Of a DNA stretch of 64,000 nt, positions 38,801-50,792 are shown in pieces. The stretch is from Pseudoscleropodium purum (Eukaryota; Streptophyta; Bryopsida; Hypnales; Brachytheciaceae), in assembly GCA_963969395.1 (NCBI GenBank), contig OZ017795.1:4216001-4280000 (forward strand), in the 5' to 3' direction. Each line of letters starts with the position of its first letter. Position 1 is the first letter of the stretch. The position numbers and the translations under genes are program-made. The notes beneath the pieces are model-generated. The model was not told the DNA's origin. It saw only the letters and a list, made by a program, of their open reading frames with translations, and did no database searches.

Positions 38801-40140
38801 CAATAGATACAAAGTGACACACTTAAAATAAAGATAGGCTTTATAGAGAAATATGAGCTCCCAATTTGATACTTGGAATTCACTAGTTTTTTTTATTTGT
38901 GCTAGTTTGAGTGTAAAATAAAAATAGGTATGTCACATGCCAATATGGTATTTGGTCCTAAATAGAGTATTTTCTCTTAAGAAAATCCAAATCCTACATG
39001 TAAATGGAATAGAAACCACAAAATTGTATAAATTATAAATATTAAGTAGAATTTGCCCAAATTGCCTAAATTTGACTTGCATGTGACAAATCATGATTAA
39101 ATTGGTCTAATGGAATCTATGTGAGAAATACAAGTTAATTTCTAGGGAGAAGTTTCAATTTTTCATTTCATTTTGCAAAATAATAGAAACCCCAATTGTT
39201 AGCTTATAGGTAGAAAAAACTCAAGATGGACTAGTAGAGGGCATCTATAACCAAAATATAGTGCTTTTAGGTGGAAATCATGCTAGAAGTTCAACAACAA
39301 AGTCAGTTTGTCAAGATTCTTCTTCATGTAAAAGATTCTTTGTTCACCGTAATTTAACCTCTAAATGTCTGAGGCACCAAATTATAGTGTTGAAAATACT
39401 TTGAAGTTAAATAAAAAAATTACCAAGATGCTATTTTAAATAGTTAATAATTTTAAATCTTTTTGAAAGTCAAATTTTAGCATCAAGAATCTGATTTTGA
39501 AAATGATTGATTATGATTTTTTTATTCAAAATTTTGTGTAAGGGGGTCCGTTGCAGTTTTGACTTTCCATAGTGTTAGGAGCTCTTGGAAATGAGTCTCA
39601 AATAGACTAGATCTTGATGAAAAATTCACATTAGAAATTCATTTTTAAAAATTGTAGAAATTTTCTTGAGAAGCTACAAATTGACTAGGATTATACTTGT
39701 CATGTTCTTTAACCTCATATTTTTTTGGTGACCAAATTCTTAAATTTGAAATGTGAAAAGAGGATTGAAAGACTTCAAATTACTTTTACAGTTTTAACAC
39801 CCTCATGATCAAACATTATAATCTTTCAATCTATAAGTGATACTATTTTTTTTTCCTATGTGATTTCTAACATATCAAGTTTGAATTTGTACAATTAAAA
39901 TTTTAAGAAATTGATACTACTTATCAAAATGTTGGATTTTTGTCCAATTTCGAGCAAATTCTTAGAAGCTCAAAAAAGGCCTTGGGCATTTAGGGGTTAA
40001 AGGAAACAACGAAATTTGATTCTCCTTCTTTACATGTATAAAATAAAAAAAGAAAGTTGCACATATTTTGTAGAATTCCATGAGAATTTTTACAAAAAGT
40101 TCCAAAATTTTGTGATAGTAAGGAGATCTTCTGGATAGTC
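35871..40140. other. AT-rich spacer with a Stowaway-like end
   Basis: No gene is supported. A Stowaway-type terminus lies at 38,612. A TTAA at 39,997-40,000 is preceded by ccttgggcatttagggg, which resembles the ends of the TTAA-started repeats in reverse orientation. Confidence 0.5.
38612..38640. mobile_element. Single Stowaway-like MITE terminus
   Basis: The sequence tactccctccgtctcatag matches the well-known plant Stowaway (Tc1/mariner) MITE end, including the leading TA. I could not find the inverted partner downstream, so it is a solo or eroded end. Confidence 0.5.
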
Positions 40141-40149
40141 ATCAGGAAA

Positions 40150-40385
40150 AATTTCAGCCCTCGAAAGGGTTGCGAGTTTTGCCCCCCCCTGGTGCAATTA
40201 GAGAGGAATTCCACTGTTTTTTATTTTTTAACAAACACTGCTGATGTGGCACTACTTATGCCATGTCAGCTCCACATAAGATTTTTTAATTTTTAATTTT
40301 TCAAAAAAAATATTTTTGTAATTTTTTGTAATTGCACTGCGGGGTGCTGAAAAAGGAATCCTTAACAGACTTCCACATAATTCAG
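40150..40385 (+). mobile_element. MITE family B, copy 2
   Basis: The left part contains gtgcaattagagaggaatt and the right part ttgtaattgcactgcggggt, giving an inverted gtgcaatta near each end. The core palindrome at 40,240-40,270 reads gctgatgtggca ... tgccatgtcagc. The whole segment matches 21,915-22,185 in opposite orientation. Boundaries are approximate. Confidence 0.6.
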
Positions 40386-40389
40386 AATT

Positions 40390-43300
40390 TTTGTAATGCA
40401 ACTGCCTAAATTTGCAATAGAAAATTTGTTGAAATTACCCTAGAAACAGTAAAATCTCACTAAAATTTAGACTAGCTTTTTTATGCTAATAACATGTTGC
40501 AAGAAGTTTCAAAACATATCAATAGCCAAAAGTACCTAAACTAGCAAGATTCTTTGATAACTAGCCTATTTAAAGATTATGACAAAGTGAGGGACAAGTT
40601 AAATCTTTTCTTACTCCTTCATACCTTCTAAAGAGTTTAGCTTAGTTACTTTTCACAAAAAATCAAACTCTCAAAGTTGGATTTTAAAACCTTTTTGGTT
40701 TCAAGTTGGAGCTAGGTTTCAATGAGTTTTGGATAATAAAAAAGGGTGTAGCCAGTAGTAATAATAAAAAAAATGACTTCTTGAAGCCAATGGCACTTTT
40801 CATTTTTGATTTGGCATCTTTATTCAAAAGGATCAAACTACACTCAAAGGTACCATTGGGATTACTTTTGTAGGATGGGACTTGAGTCCTTTTCTAAACT
40901 TTTGAAGCTCTCAATTACTTTGATGTTGTTATTATTTAAAAAAATATATGGATGAATTGTATAGAAATGCATTCCTTTAAAGGGATGAAGAAGAAATTTC
41001 ATAAAAAAAATCTTTCAAAAGATGTAAATCACCAATTTTAAGGCTAAATTTAGTGTCTTTATTACAATATAGTACTTTAAACAGATTTTTTTATCCAAAT
41101 TTTTTAATCTTCTAAAATACACAACTATGAAAAAGAATTTCTAGTGATTAAATTTTGGACTAAAAATAGTATAATTTTTTAAATCAATTTATTGATTTTT
41201 GACAAATCCTTGATTTAATCTTTAAAAAAATTAAACATTCAATTCCAAAAATAGATTTTATAGGGAACTTAATGTGAATAATATAAATACTTTTTGTTTT
41301 ATCTTAATCATCATTTGGATTAGTTTTTATATTGAAAAGGAGGTTTACATGTTTTTACTTCTGAATATTATAGAAAATGAAAAAATATTCAAATTGTAGC
41401 AAATGAGTTCTTTTTTATTCTATCATATATATATATATATATGCTCACATGATTTTTTTATTCAACCACATTATTATTCATTAGAAATTAGACCCCCTTC
41501 TACCATTGAAAAACTTAATAGGCTTACATCTAAACTTCAATTCGAACTTTAGTAGAAAAGTTTAGATTTTACTGTGAATAAAAAAACATTAGTCTTAACA
41601 TGAAATGGACTACTAGTAGAAAAGGACTTAAATGACTAAATTTAATAGATTAGCTTTAAAAAACAATAGCTACAAAGAAGATACATTGCAGATTTTAATC
41701 CATCTGACCTCTTTTGTGGTCCATTTGAGTGTGATTTGACCCCAAAGTTGAAGTTTTAGACCAAAATAGAAAGTCAAAAATGAAGATTAGGATGAAAATC
41801 CTAATTGGTAAGTTTACCATAGAGAAAATAAGAGGAGGTGGGGTGCCTTTGAAAACATATAAAAAAAAAAAATTCTTTTCTCAAAACACCGTTTATAGCC
41901 ATTTTTTAGCATGTTGATACAATTAGATTCATTTAATTGGATTTTTAGACATTTTGAGTGAAGTTGCCAAACTTGTATATTTTGGAGCATTTTAAGCTCC
42001 ATTGTTATTATTTTGACAAACTTTGAAGGACATTGCGCTGGGGTTCCTTCAAATCTTACAAACTTTGTTTGATGATTATTGGAAGTTGTTTCTAACTTGT
42101 TTGAGTTTTGTTAAGTTATGTGACATATTTCTTTGGTTGTACCAATCCTAGAATAACCCCCCATTGTACCTAGGTAATGTTGCTTTGGGGGACTTCTAGT
42201 GTGATTTTTTTTCTTAAAGTTTTAGTGTAATTACCAACTCTTATACTAACTTATATAAGTTTGAGTTTTGTACTAACATGTAGTTGTACTAACCAAATCA
42301 TATTAACACATGTTGTAAACTATATGTTGATGTATATTACTAACCTTTCTAAGTCTTTTGAAATTTCTCATAGTTTCTAATTAGTATATAAAGCTTTGAA
42401 TTTAAGAGTCTTAGCAATTATAGTGTGTTTGAGAATTTCCAATTAGATGGCAAATCTTTGAACTTAGGAGTCTTGGAAATAGTTCTTAGCCACAAATTTT
42501 TTATAATTATTGGTATTCAAGCCCCAAGCTAATTTTCAAATATCCATATATTGGATACTTAGCTTATTTTTAAATTTTCATTTAGCCAAAGAGTAAACCA
42601 AGAGATATTTAGTTGTTTATAATATCCTCACTCCTTCCAATGTCCCAAATCCAACGAGCATATCTATAGTGTTAAAAAAAACTAGCCTTCTTAAGTGACA
42701 TCCTACTATTCCAGATCCAACCAATAGGTCCTTGTGGTTGGTTGGGTCCCCGTGGTCAAGTCAGAGCTTGGGCCTCCAATGCCAAATTAGAGCCTTCCTG
42801 CACTACACTAGAACCTCCAACATTGAACTAGGCCTCTACCATTGAACTTTGGCCAAATTTTGTAGGATATGTAAAAAAACCAAGTAAACTCACTCACAAT
42901 CAACAAGAGAAGATAGGGGCAAGCAATAAAGTTTGATAGAATGAGATGGTGGTTTAGATGTCAAGGAAGTTAGCAATAGTAAATAGATTAGGAGAAATCC
43001 ATGAAGATTCTAATTTTCCATTCAAAAAAAAATTAGAAAATAATTGAGGTAGATTGGCAGAGAGAACCTACACATTTTCAATTATTTCCTTGAAATTGGA
43101 GTAATATTCTATTTTTTAGAATATCAATAGTAGATTAGAATAATAGATAAAGAAATGGAAGAATAGGTAAAGAAAGGATAAGGTGAAGGCGAGGAGTTAG
43201 ATGAAGTAGAGGTGGTTGTATCTCAACACTTTCAATACCAAAAATTTATAAAATAAGTGATGAGTAGAAAATACCAACCCAAATAAGATGGCACAAGAGG

Positions 43301-44865
43301 AGGAATTTGAGTGTGTATTTGACCACCTAATTGACAAATCAAAATTTGAGATATGTTACTAAACTCTCCATTTCTCATCAAATTACTTTAATTAGCAAGT
43401 TTTAATTAGGGTTCAGGCCTACGATTAAGTTAGACCATTAGATAGAAGTTATGGGTCAATTTTGAATTTTGAATCCAATGGAAGAAGTAAAGAAGGTTCA
43501 AAAAACATAAAATAAGTAGAAATTTGAGTTAAAATACAAAAGATATAGGTGGATGAAGTTTAGGTTTTAGAATGGATGAAACTTAGCAAAGTTCATTCAC
43601 AAAGAACAAGGATGAAACTTTAGAACTAAAATAGACACTACAATCTAAAAGTGAGTTAAAAAATTAGTTTCAAATTGTAGGTTAGTAGAAAATAGTACAT
43701 GAAGTTTAAAATACTAATTAATGATCAAGCTTCATCCATTTATAACTTTCACTAGGAAGGTTCAACTTGCAATTGCCTTAGCATTTTGGAAAGCTAGAGT
43801 TAGCATCCATTAGTAAAAGAATCAAAGTTTCAAATAATAAACTTTCAAAAGTAGCATGGAAACATAGAATTAAGGAGAATTAGATGAAGGACTTAAGAAG
43901 TTAATCAAAGGAAGAATTTAGAATTAGAAAACATTAGAAAAATCTAAAAGAGTTCAAATGTAGTTCAAACTTCAAAAAAGACTCAAAATCTCAAAAGTTA
44001 TAGAAAGATGAAATTTTGGAAGGAAGTTTGATGAGAGCAGTGGAAAAGTATATATCCAATGCAAGACTCATGAATTAGTGAGTAGCCTCTAATCTAGATA
44101 GGTTGACCAAATTAAAAATAAAATTGAAATTGAGATCTAGGAGAAAAGGGTGGATGAAGTTTATATAGCCCTTCCAAGGTCTAAATTTCATTTGGACATA
44201 TCTTTTATTAGAAAGGTCAGATTACTTTGAATATTTTTATTTTTGAAATTAGCATGAGATTCTATACAACTTGAAATGATAAAAACTAAATTGTCACCAT
44301 TTTTCTTAGGAAATCACAATGACCTAGTTAGTGTGGCCATTTATATCATTTTTACAATTCAATTAGGTTTTCTTGGCTCTTTGGTAAGTTTGTGTATATT
44401 TGCAAATTTAGAATAGATCCATTGCTTGGAAGGCACAATGAACAACGTCTAGGCACCTACTTAGTGCAAAAAACATAAATGAAACAAGAACCTAGTTGTA
44501 CTCATGTATTTACTAAGTGTGTGTATATAAACGTTTACAAAAAAAAGACTACCTTTACAACTACCTTGCCTCTTTATGTTTGAATTTGCAAGAAGAATGG
44601 TCCTCTACATCCTTCAAACAATTCAATAGATTGAATGAAAAATTCAATGTCTTTTGCTTTTTGCTTTTTTTAATTTCAATTTGACATAATTGAATACAGT
44701 TTTTAGAATATTTTTTAATTTGCAAAGTAGATAGTAAAGTAAATTTCTTGTACTTCATTTCATCAGTGAATATCAAAAACAAAATATACCATCTTCAATT
44801 CTAAAATTAGGTTTAAAATCAATAATATATGTAATTTAGGATAAATAGAAAAAGTTAGAAATCTA
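40390..44865. other. AT-rich spacer
   Basis: No coding region is supported. A short (TA)n microsatellite lies near 41,424-41,443. The open frames present are low-complexity. Confidence 0.55.
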
Positions 44866-45157
44866 GCATTAGATGGTATTTGAAGCCTCCAACAGCCCAT
44901 TTTGGGCCTATTCCCGTTGTTGTTCCCCCGTTGTTCCCTCACAATGAACAGTATAATTGGTTGTTCCCCAAAAAAAATTTAAAAAAAAAAAAATTAATTC
45001 TTAGGATGCAAAAGAAAAATTGAAAAAATAATAATTTTTTTGGACAATGACGTGGCACTCTCTTGGCCATGTCAAATTGCGTTGCTGGTTGTGTTCCCTG
45101 CATTCTCAATGTTGGATAACTTGCAATCTCTTGGAGGCCTCAAATACCATCTAATGC
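44866..45157. mobile_element. MITE family A, copy 2, 292 bp
   Basis: The ends gcattagatggtatttgaag and (reverse complement) gcattagatggtatttgagg match over about 27 bp with one mismatch, the best-preserved inverted repeat of this family. Near 45,048-45,075 lies an internal inverted pair, gacgtggca ... ggccatgtc. Confidence 0.8.
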
Positions 45158-45433
45158 ATTTTATTGTTTTTTATCTCTCCTTTCTTGTTTGAGGAGAGAT
45201 TTGAAAAAATCTCGTACAATGTTGGCTAAGTTTGAATTGATGTGCAATTAGGTGAAGGACTTGAGTTTTCACATGTTGTGGCTATGGATCCTAACATTCA
45301 AGATTGACTAAAAGATTTGCTACTTGGTTATGACAAACTCTGAAATATATACATAGATGTCATACAACACATTAGAGAGAATCTGGGGTGTCCAGAAGGC
45401 CAAGTTCTTTTTCTAATTTTCATTGATTTTAAT

Positions 45434-46584
45434 TTGGAAAATATAGCCACCACCTTGGCATACACGGTGCCAACATTGGATTTGGAGCAAGTGACCACCA
45501 ATTACAGCTTAAGCACCGAAAATTATAAAATAAACATGTACCATGGTTTAGGTACTGTTCGTGAAACCATAATAAATCAATGTACCTGCATCCTTGTTTG
45601 CCACACCATGCTGCGAACAATGATGATGCAAAGAGTGAGGACATGTCGTGGAGCAGAGGATTGCGGTAGTGGAGTTGTGGCTGATGTGACCGCCGCCAAG
45701 TTTTCCAATTTACCCAAGGTAATGCAATTTGGGAATCAGTTACCGGCATGCACTTGCATGAGGCTCTTGCGACTTTCTTTTCTGTCGTCATTGTAGAGAC
45801 TTGTTCCTCGTTCTTCTTCTGTTCCTCGTGATAGCTGCGATTGTTTCCTGTCGACATTGGCTCGGAAGTATGGAGAATCAGCGACCACATAGTGAGATTT
45901 CTTTAGTGATACTTTTCAACACACACAATGAGGCTGGAGAGTGGATACCAATGCGATATGAGAGGTTGTCATGGGTGAGGCTAAATCCAGGGAGAAATGG
46001 AACATGGGCAAGGGAGGCTCGCAAGCATGGAGGTGAGAGCATGAGAGGGTCCTACAAAGCCCAAATCGTGGACTTCAAGGTCAAGCATGCCGACAACGAG
46101 GTTGCCGTGGAGTCTGTGTTGGTTAGGCACGCATACCACCGGCATCAAGCGCTCTTGGATCCCGAAATTCCACATGACCGGGTTCCATGCAACTGTGAGA
46201 ACTCGAGCATTTTGTATTGTGATTGACCGTTTTGAAATTTTTTTCTCTAAAGTGCAGAAACTAGTTTTTGGGTACTAATTCTTTGTGTTGTGCTCTGTAT
46301 TGGAAACAGTTTTGTATCAGTCATTTTTTGAAGACTGGGTGGACCCAGATTCTATACTTGCACCCATTGTGGTTATGCACAGTGACATTGGGGAAGCCAC
46401 TCACAATGGTAGATCTTACAGCGAGCTTCTTGACAACAACATTTTTTTCTCTAACCTTGTCTACGTTCTACCTACACTAGGCCTTCTCTATGGAGTAGTT
46501 GAGGCACTGCTGTTGCCAACGTTCACCGACTCCGAGTGGCCCCTCCTGGATATGCTCCATGTTTCAAGTCATACAAGCATTTGA
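45434..46584 (+). other. Weak plus-strand open frames, converging on the minus-strand gene
   Basis: Three plus-strand frames are open: 45434-45796, 45801-46226 (an ATG at 45,870) and about 46285-46584. The second includes RGSYKAQIVDFKVKHAD and VESVLVRHAYHRHQ, which faintly recalls BAH-domain spacing; the third includes WVDPDSILAPIVVMHSD and a hydrophobic stretch. A tatcag acceptor precedes the third frame in phase, but no convincing donor was found. They may be exons of one decayed gene or chance frames in a GC-richer island. The third overlaps the 3' end of the minus-strand gene. No function is assigned. Confidence 0.25.
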
Positions 46585-48539
46585 TTGTTTTCATGTCCGC
46601 GGACAAATGCCACTGCATTTGGAAGTTTCCAACGCCCTCCACTGTCAGTACTTGACCTTCATCTTGTGCTTTGATCAACGCAGGGATTTGTGTTTGTTGG
46701 AACACCCACTGGAGAACTTGGTGGGACTCCTTCGCAACCTCAAAGCAGGCAATAGGCCATATTTCTGTTTCAGATTGGACTGAGAAATACCTGTCGTCAG
46801 TTTTCTGAATGCTAGTGTCCAACACACGATTCATAAGGGTCATACTAACCCTTTCAAACTTCCTTCCATGCATAATCTCTGCTTCATCCATCTTCATCAC
46901 AAACACTAGCGGCTCGTTTCCAACTTTTGTAAATTCAAACAGATTGCCAGAGTTAAGTTAATATCTAAAACCCATTAACCATTCTCCAAGGCAGGTCATT
47001 TAACTCTAGCACGCTAAATCCTCAATATTACCCAGAGAAGTCAATTACCTTCAATGGTAAACCCGTATAACTTCACCATAGTCCTTTGCACATGTTCAAT
47101 ATCAACAAACAAAGAGTTCTTTGTTATCAAAACAACTCGAGTTATCTCTTTAATCCTCTTCTTCTGTTTTGCACTTGTTAGCGGAGTATTTGATTCAATC
47201 TCCAACGTACTGTCGATGTAGCAGTAGTCACCGACAATATCCTTGAACTTCGAATTCAGCTCTCTTCGCAACAAACTTACCTGATAAAACATATTTGTTA
47301 GCATATTGGCAACGTATATTTGCTTGTAGTTTGTTTCGAATCTACTGTCCTAAAACTGGTTTTGAAGACAATATTAGAAGTACAGTGAAATGGGGTGGAT
47401 TTATTGGGTACCTTGTGCGGGTTTGGAAGAAATGTTGGCTTCAAGCGCTTGTCAACAAGCTGCACTCGCCCCTTCACAGTTTTGTAAATCTCACCATATC
47501 CCTTGTGAGACACTCCATTCATATCACATGCGGCCAATATACCTTCTGTTCCCAACTCTTCCCCAATTCTATTGAGGTAGTAGTTTGTCATCCTAGTGGC
47601 AGCAAAATTGTTTCGCGGTTCAGACAACAATGCCCATGTCTCTCCTTGCGATAGTAATCGTCCAAGTGCTTGCCCTGTCTCATCTTGTGTATCCTTGCCA
47701 CCACACAAGCGTTTCCTCCCATTCGACATCTTGTTTCCAACATGCACATCTTGGACTACAGCCGGTTGCAACAAGCTTCGAATCTTTGCAATACGCGCTT
47801 TGGCTGCGCCTCCAGTCTTGGCTAAATCAGATAGACCCTTGGATGCTCTAACTTGTGCACCTACTGGAGTGTTGACTATCTTCTCCATCTTCCTCTGAAG
47901 CTTCAACAATGCCTTCTTAGATTCTTCGAGATCCTACTTCAGTTGCAGCAACTCTCTATCTCCAGCTTGTCGTCCCTCGGAGAATGCTACTACAAGGCTA
48001 TTTGCATGAGATTATGTGCTATTCTCCAACTCCTGCTCAAGCGAAGAACATCGAGATCTCAAAACATGAGATTCAGCCTTCAATGTTGCAATCTCCTCTC
48101 TACTACCTGCAAGAAGTTCCTCTGAACGCACAGTACACCTCTCATTAGCAATATCAAGGTCCTGCCTTAAAACTACAACAGAAGCTCGTGTTCTCCCCAA
48201 TTCACGTTCCAAGCCCTTCACAACGTCATTGGTGCTAGCAAGTTTCTTCGTGTATCCCAAGAGGCCAGATTCTCCGTAACAGACAAATTCTACAAGAGAC
48301 TTCACAGTCCGAAATTCAAGTGGCTTCCAAGTGACTGGGTCTGTTGGGTACAGATTACCGTCCACCCACAAGTCGATGTTGGTGGCCCCAAAATCTCTCA
48401 AGGCTGGAAAGTCTGATTTCGGCAATTGTTCATCAAGTCGAACCCCTTTCCTCACAACAGGTGCAAATTTACAATCAAGAGCTACAGCCACTGTATAAGA
48501 ACTACCTCGACCTTTGTTTGTAACATCCTGAAGTGCCAT
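46523..48539 (-). pseudogene. Three-exon gene of unknown family with coiled coil, two nonsense codons
   Basis: Minus-strand exons 48539-47412, 47280-47049 and 46923-46523 join in frame through short GT-AG introns (131 and 125 bp), giving 586 codons from an ATG to a TGA. Two codons inside exon 1 are stops: TAA at codon 176 (48,014-48,012) and TAG at codon 202 (47,936-47,934). The reading frame remains coiled-coil-like across both (EEIATLKAE, then ELLQLK, DLEESKKALLKLQRKMEKIV), so they look like recent point mutations. Exon 1 begins with a soluble domain (SSYTVAVALDCKFAPVVRKG, NIDLWVDGNLYPTDPVTW). Exon 3 has LVFVMKMDEAEIMHGRKFE and, about 95 residues later, WHLSADMKTIKCLYDL; spacing and acidic residues resemble an RNase H-like transposase core, but this is inference. 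The frame ends soon after, so the C-terminus may be lost. An 80-bp tandem repeat lies just upstream. Confidence 0.6.
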
Positions 48540-48572
48540 GTCTTCGGGCTACATCGAAACTCACTCAGTATG

Positions 48573-48800
48573 GCAACATGAATGAGGCCAACTCCTTTGG
48601 CGGGAGACAATTCGATTCGCATTTGCTCCACACTCTGCTATGCAATCTAGCAACAACGTGAATGAGGCCAACTCATTTGGCGGGAGACAATTCCATTCGC
48701 ATTTGCTGCACATTGTGACATGCAATCTGGCGGCAACGTGATTGAGTCCAGCTCAATTACCGGGAAATAATTCTACTTGCGCACAATATAATGATTGGCA
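48573..48800. repeat. 80-bp tandem repeat, about 2.8 copies, upstream of the minus-strand gene
   Basis: aatgaggccaactc starts at 48,581 and 48,661, and the diverged attgagtccagctc at 48,741, an exact 80-bp period. Other shared landmarks are ggcgggagacaatt, attcgcatttgct and tgcaatct. Copies 1 and 2 are close; copy 3 is more diverged. The array begins about 35 bp upstream of the ATG of the minus-strand gene. Confidence 0.85.
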
Positions 48801-50545
48801 TCTCCACATGGAATTCGAGGTCAACGCAAAAGGACTTCTCCATCACCGTCGACAACGCTGGTACACTGATTTGAGATAGTGGATTCCACTTTACAACAAG
48901 TAAAAACGTTTTTACTTTGCAGCTAAACTATAGTGGTACAACGAGCTTCTAATAAAATAGTTGCCACCAGCCCTTATTTTATTCATCATTTATTACTAAG
49001 GTACATGTGTGGCACGCACGGCCGTTGCCACCTTGACCGGCACTCATCAATTTTCGTCCTTCCACAGTGCCAACAAGGCCCACCACGTTGCCAACTTGGC
49101 CATGCCGCTTGCTTCCTACTGGCTCATAGGTTTGATGTGAACTTGCCTTTGGTACCATGTATTTCTAATTTAGGCATTTCTTCAAAAACATTTCTTCATT
49201 TTCGAGGCAAAAGTACTGGCCTTCTGGAGACCCCAAAATTTCTCTAATGAACTAAATGGATCCTTGTCAGGGCTTTTTTTTTTTGGCAAAATTTCTCCAA
49301 ATTGTCAAAAATCTAACCTCTCTAGCTTCATTCCTCCAAAATCTAGCCTCTAGAGTGAGGATAGTTGGAGGCACTGTTTGGAAAAAAAGCCTTGATCCTT
49401 GTGCAAGCTCTTTGCAATAATGTGCACCATAGACATTGGGATTTGCATTACCATTGAGACGTTGGTATATGTCGCCTTCAATGGCATGAACTTCTCATTC
49501 CACAAGGTCAAACTTCTTGACCATTTTTTATAGGCCCTCACATCCATGTGAAGGTTAAATATTCAAATTTTAATTACCAAAGTCTTTCAAGCCAAAAATA
49601 GAAGTATAGAGAACAATTGAATCTAGTATGATTTTCATCTCACATGTTTGGAAGACCTTTTAGTACTCAATTAATTTAGCTTAATTTCATTTCATTTTAA
49701 AAAATTCAATCATATTCCTATACTAATTCTCCTGGATTGCCTTTGAACAAACAACTATATTTCATTACAAATTTCAAGCTACTACAATTATCAAGATGGA
49801 ACTATAACCGGAAAGTGTCTCCAAAACCAAAAGAATTTGTTTTTTTCCCCTAATCAACTATTTGTGATTTGAAGTCTAGATACAAAAGTTTTGAAAAGTT
49901 TCAATTATGAAAGACATGAAAATGTATCTACCTACTAAAGTAATTTAGTCCATAATATGCAAATTGTCCAATGTAGACACCTAGAAAAACACTTACTATA
50001 GTCTTACATCAACCTATAGTAGACCTTTGCTAAGGTAGAACAACCCATCATGGTCAAATGACTACATGATGGTTATTATCAATTTAATGAAATTTTGGAC
50101 CACCATCAATGCCTCACTTGACACCGTTGGAGTGATTAGTGACCCCTTTAGGAACACTTAGCTTTTTAAGTGTAAATCATTGAAGAAAATGACTTTTGAA
50201 GGCCTTTCAAGTTAGAAAATATTTTGATTGCTTTAGGTGAACAAGGTGAGCATTATAGATATAGGTTTTGTTGGTTTTAGAGTAGTCCACAGATTGTTTA
50301 GGACAAAACACTTCAAAAAATCATAGCAAATTTATACTTTGTTGAAAAAATATAATTTTAATTGTTGTTGCTATTTTTCACACTTGTGTGGATGGGGGTG
50401 GGGGTGGGGGTGGGGGGGTGGGGGGGGTGGATTTAAAAAATTCATCCATGGTATGAGGACAAACTAGCAATTCTAACCGTAATGGGCTGTTTTACCTTAA
50501 TAAGTGAGATTAGAACTTCATTAGGTTGGATAATGGTCAAAATCA
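48801..50545. other. Spacer with a G-tract
   Basis: No gene is supported. A plus-strand G-rich tract lies at 50,394-50,430. Confidence 0.55.
50394..50430 (+). repeat. G-rich tract with G-quadruplex potential
   Basis: Runs of five or more G separated by single T bases occur in series on the plus strand. This exceeds the usual four-run G3 criterion for quadruplex formation. It sits in otherwise AT-rich DNA. Confidence 0.8.
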
Positions 50546-50792
50546 CATTAGAAGAGTTTAGGGGGTTCCAGAAGCTTGTTTCAAGCCTGTTCCCCTGCAG
50601 CTATTTTCTGCAGCGAGGGGAATGGCCAGCTGTCAGAATTTTCTTTTTCAAAAAAAAAATTAAAAATTAAAAATTTTGGTCAATGACATGGCTGAGGCTC
50701 GGCCACGTCAAATCGCTACGTGGAACCTGTTTCCTGCATTCGCAGGCTGTGATAACTCGCAGACATCTAGAGGCCCCAAAAATCTTCTAATG
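50546..50792. mobile_element. MITE family A, copy 3, 247 bp
   Basis: The ends cattagaagagtttaggggg and (reverse complement) cattagaagatttttggggc form the family inverted repeat with mismatches. The internal pair gacatggc ... ggccacgtc lies at about 50,682-50,710. No coding capacity. Confidence 0.7.

Noticed and set aside
47295..47898. Plus-strand frames across 47.3-47.9 kb.
   Set aside because: They are shadows of the minus-strand exon, which has splice sites and a continuous coiled-coil-like frame.
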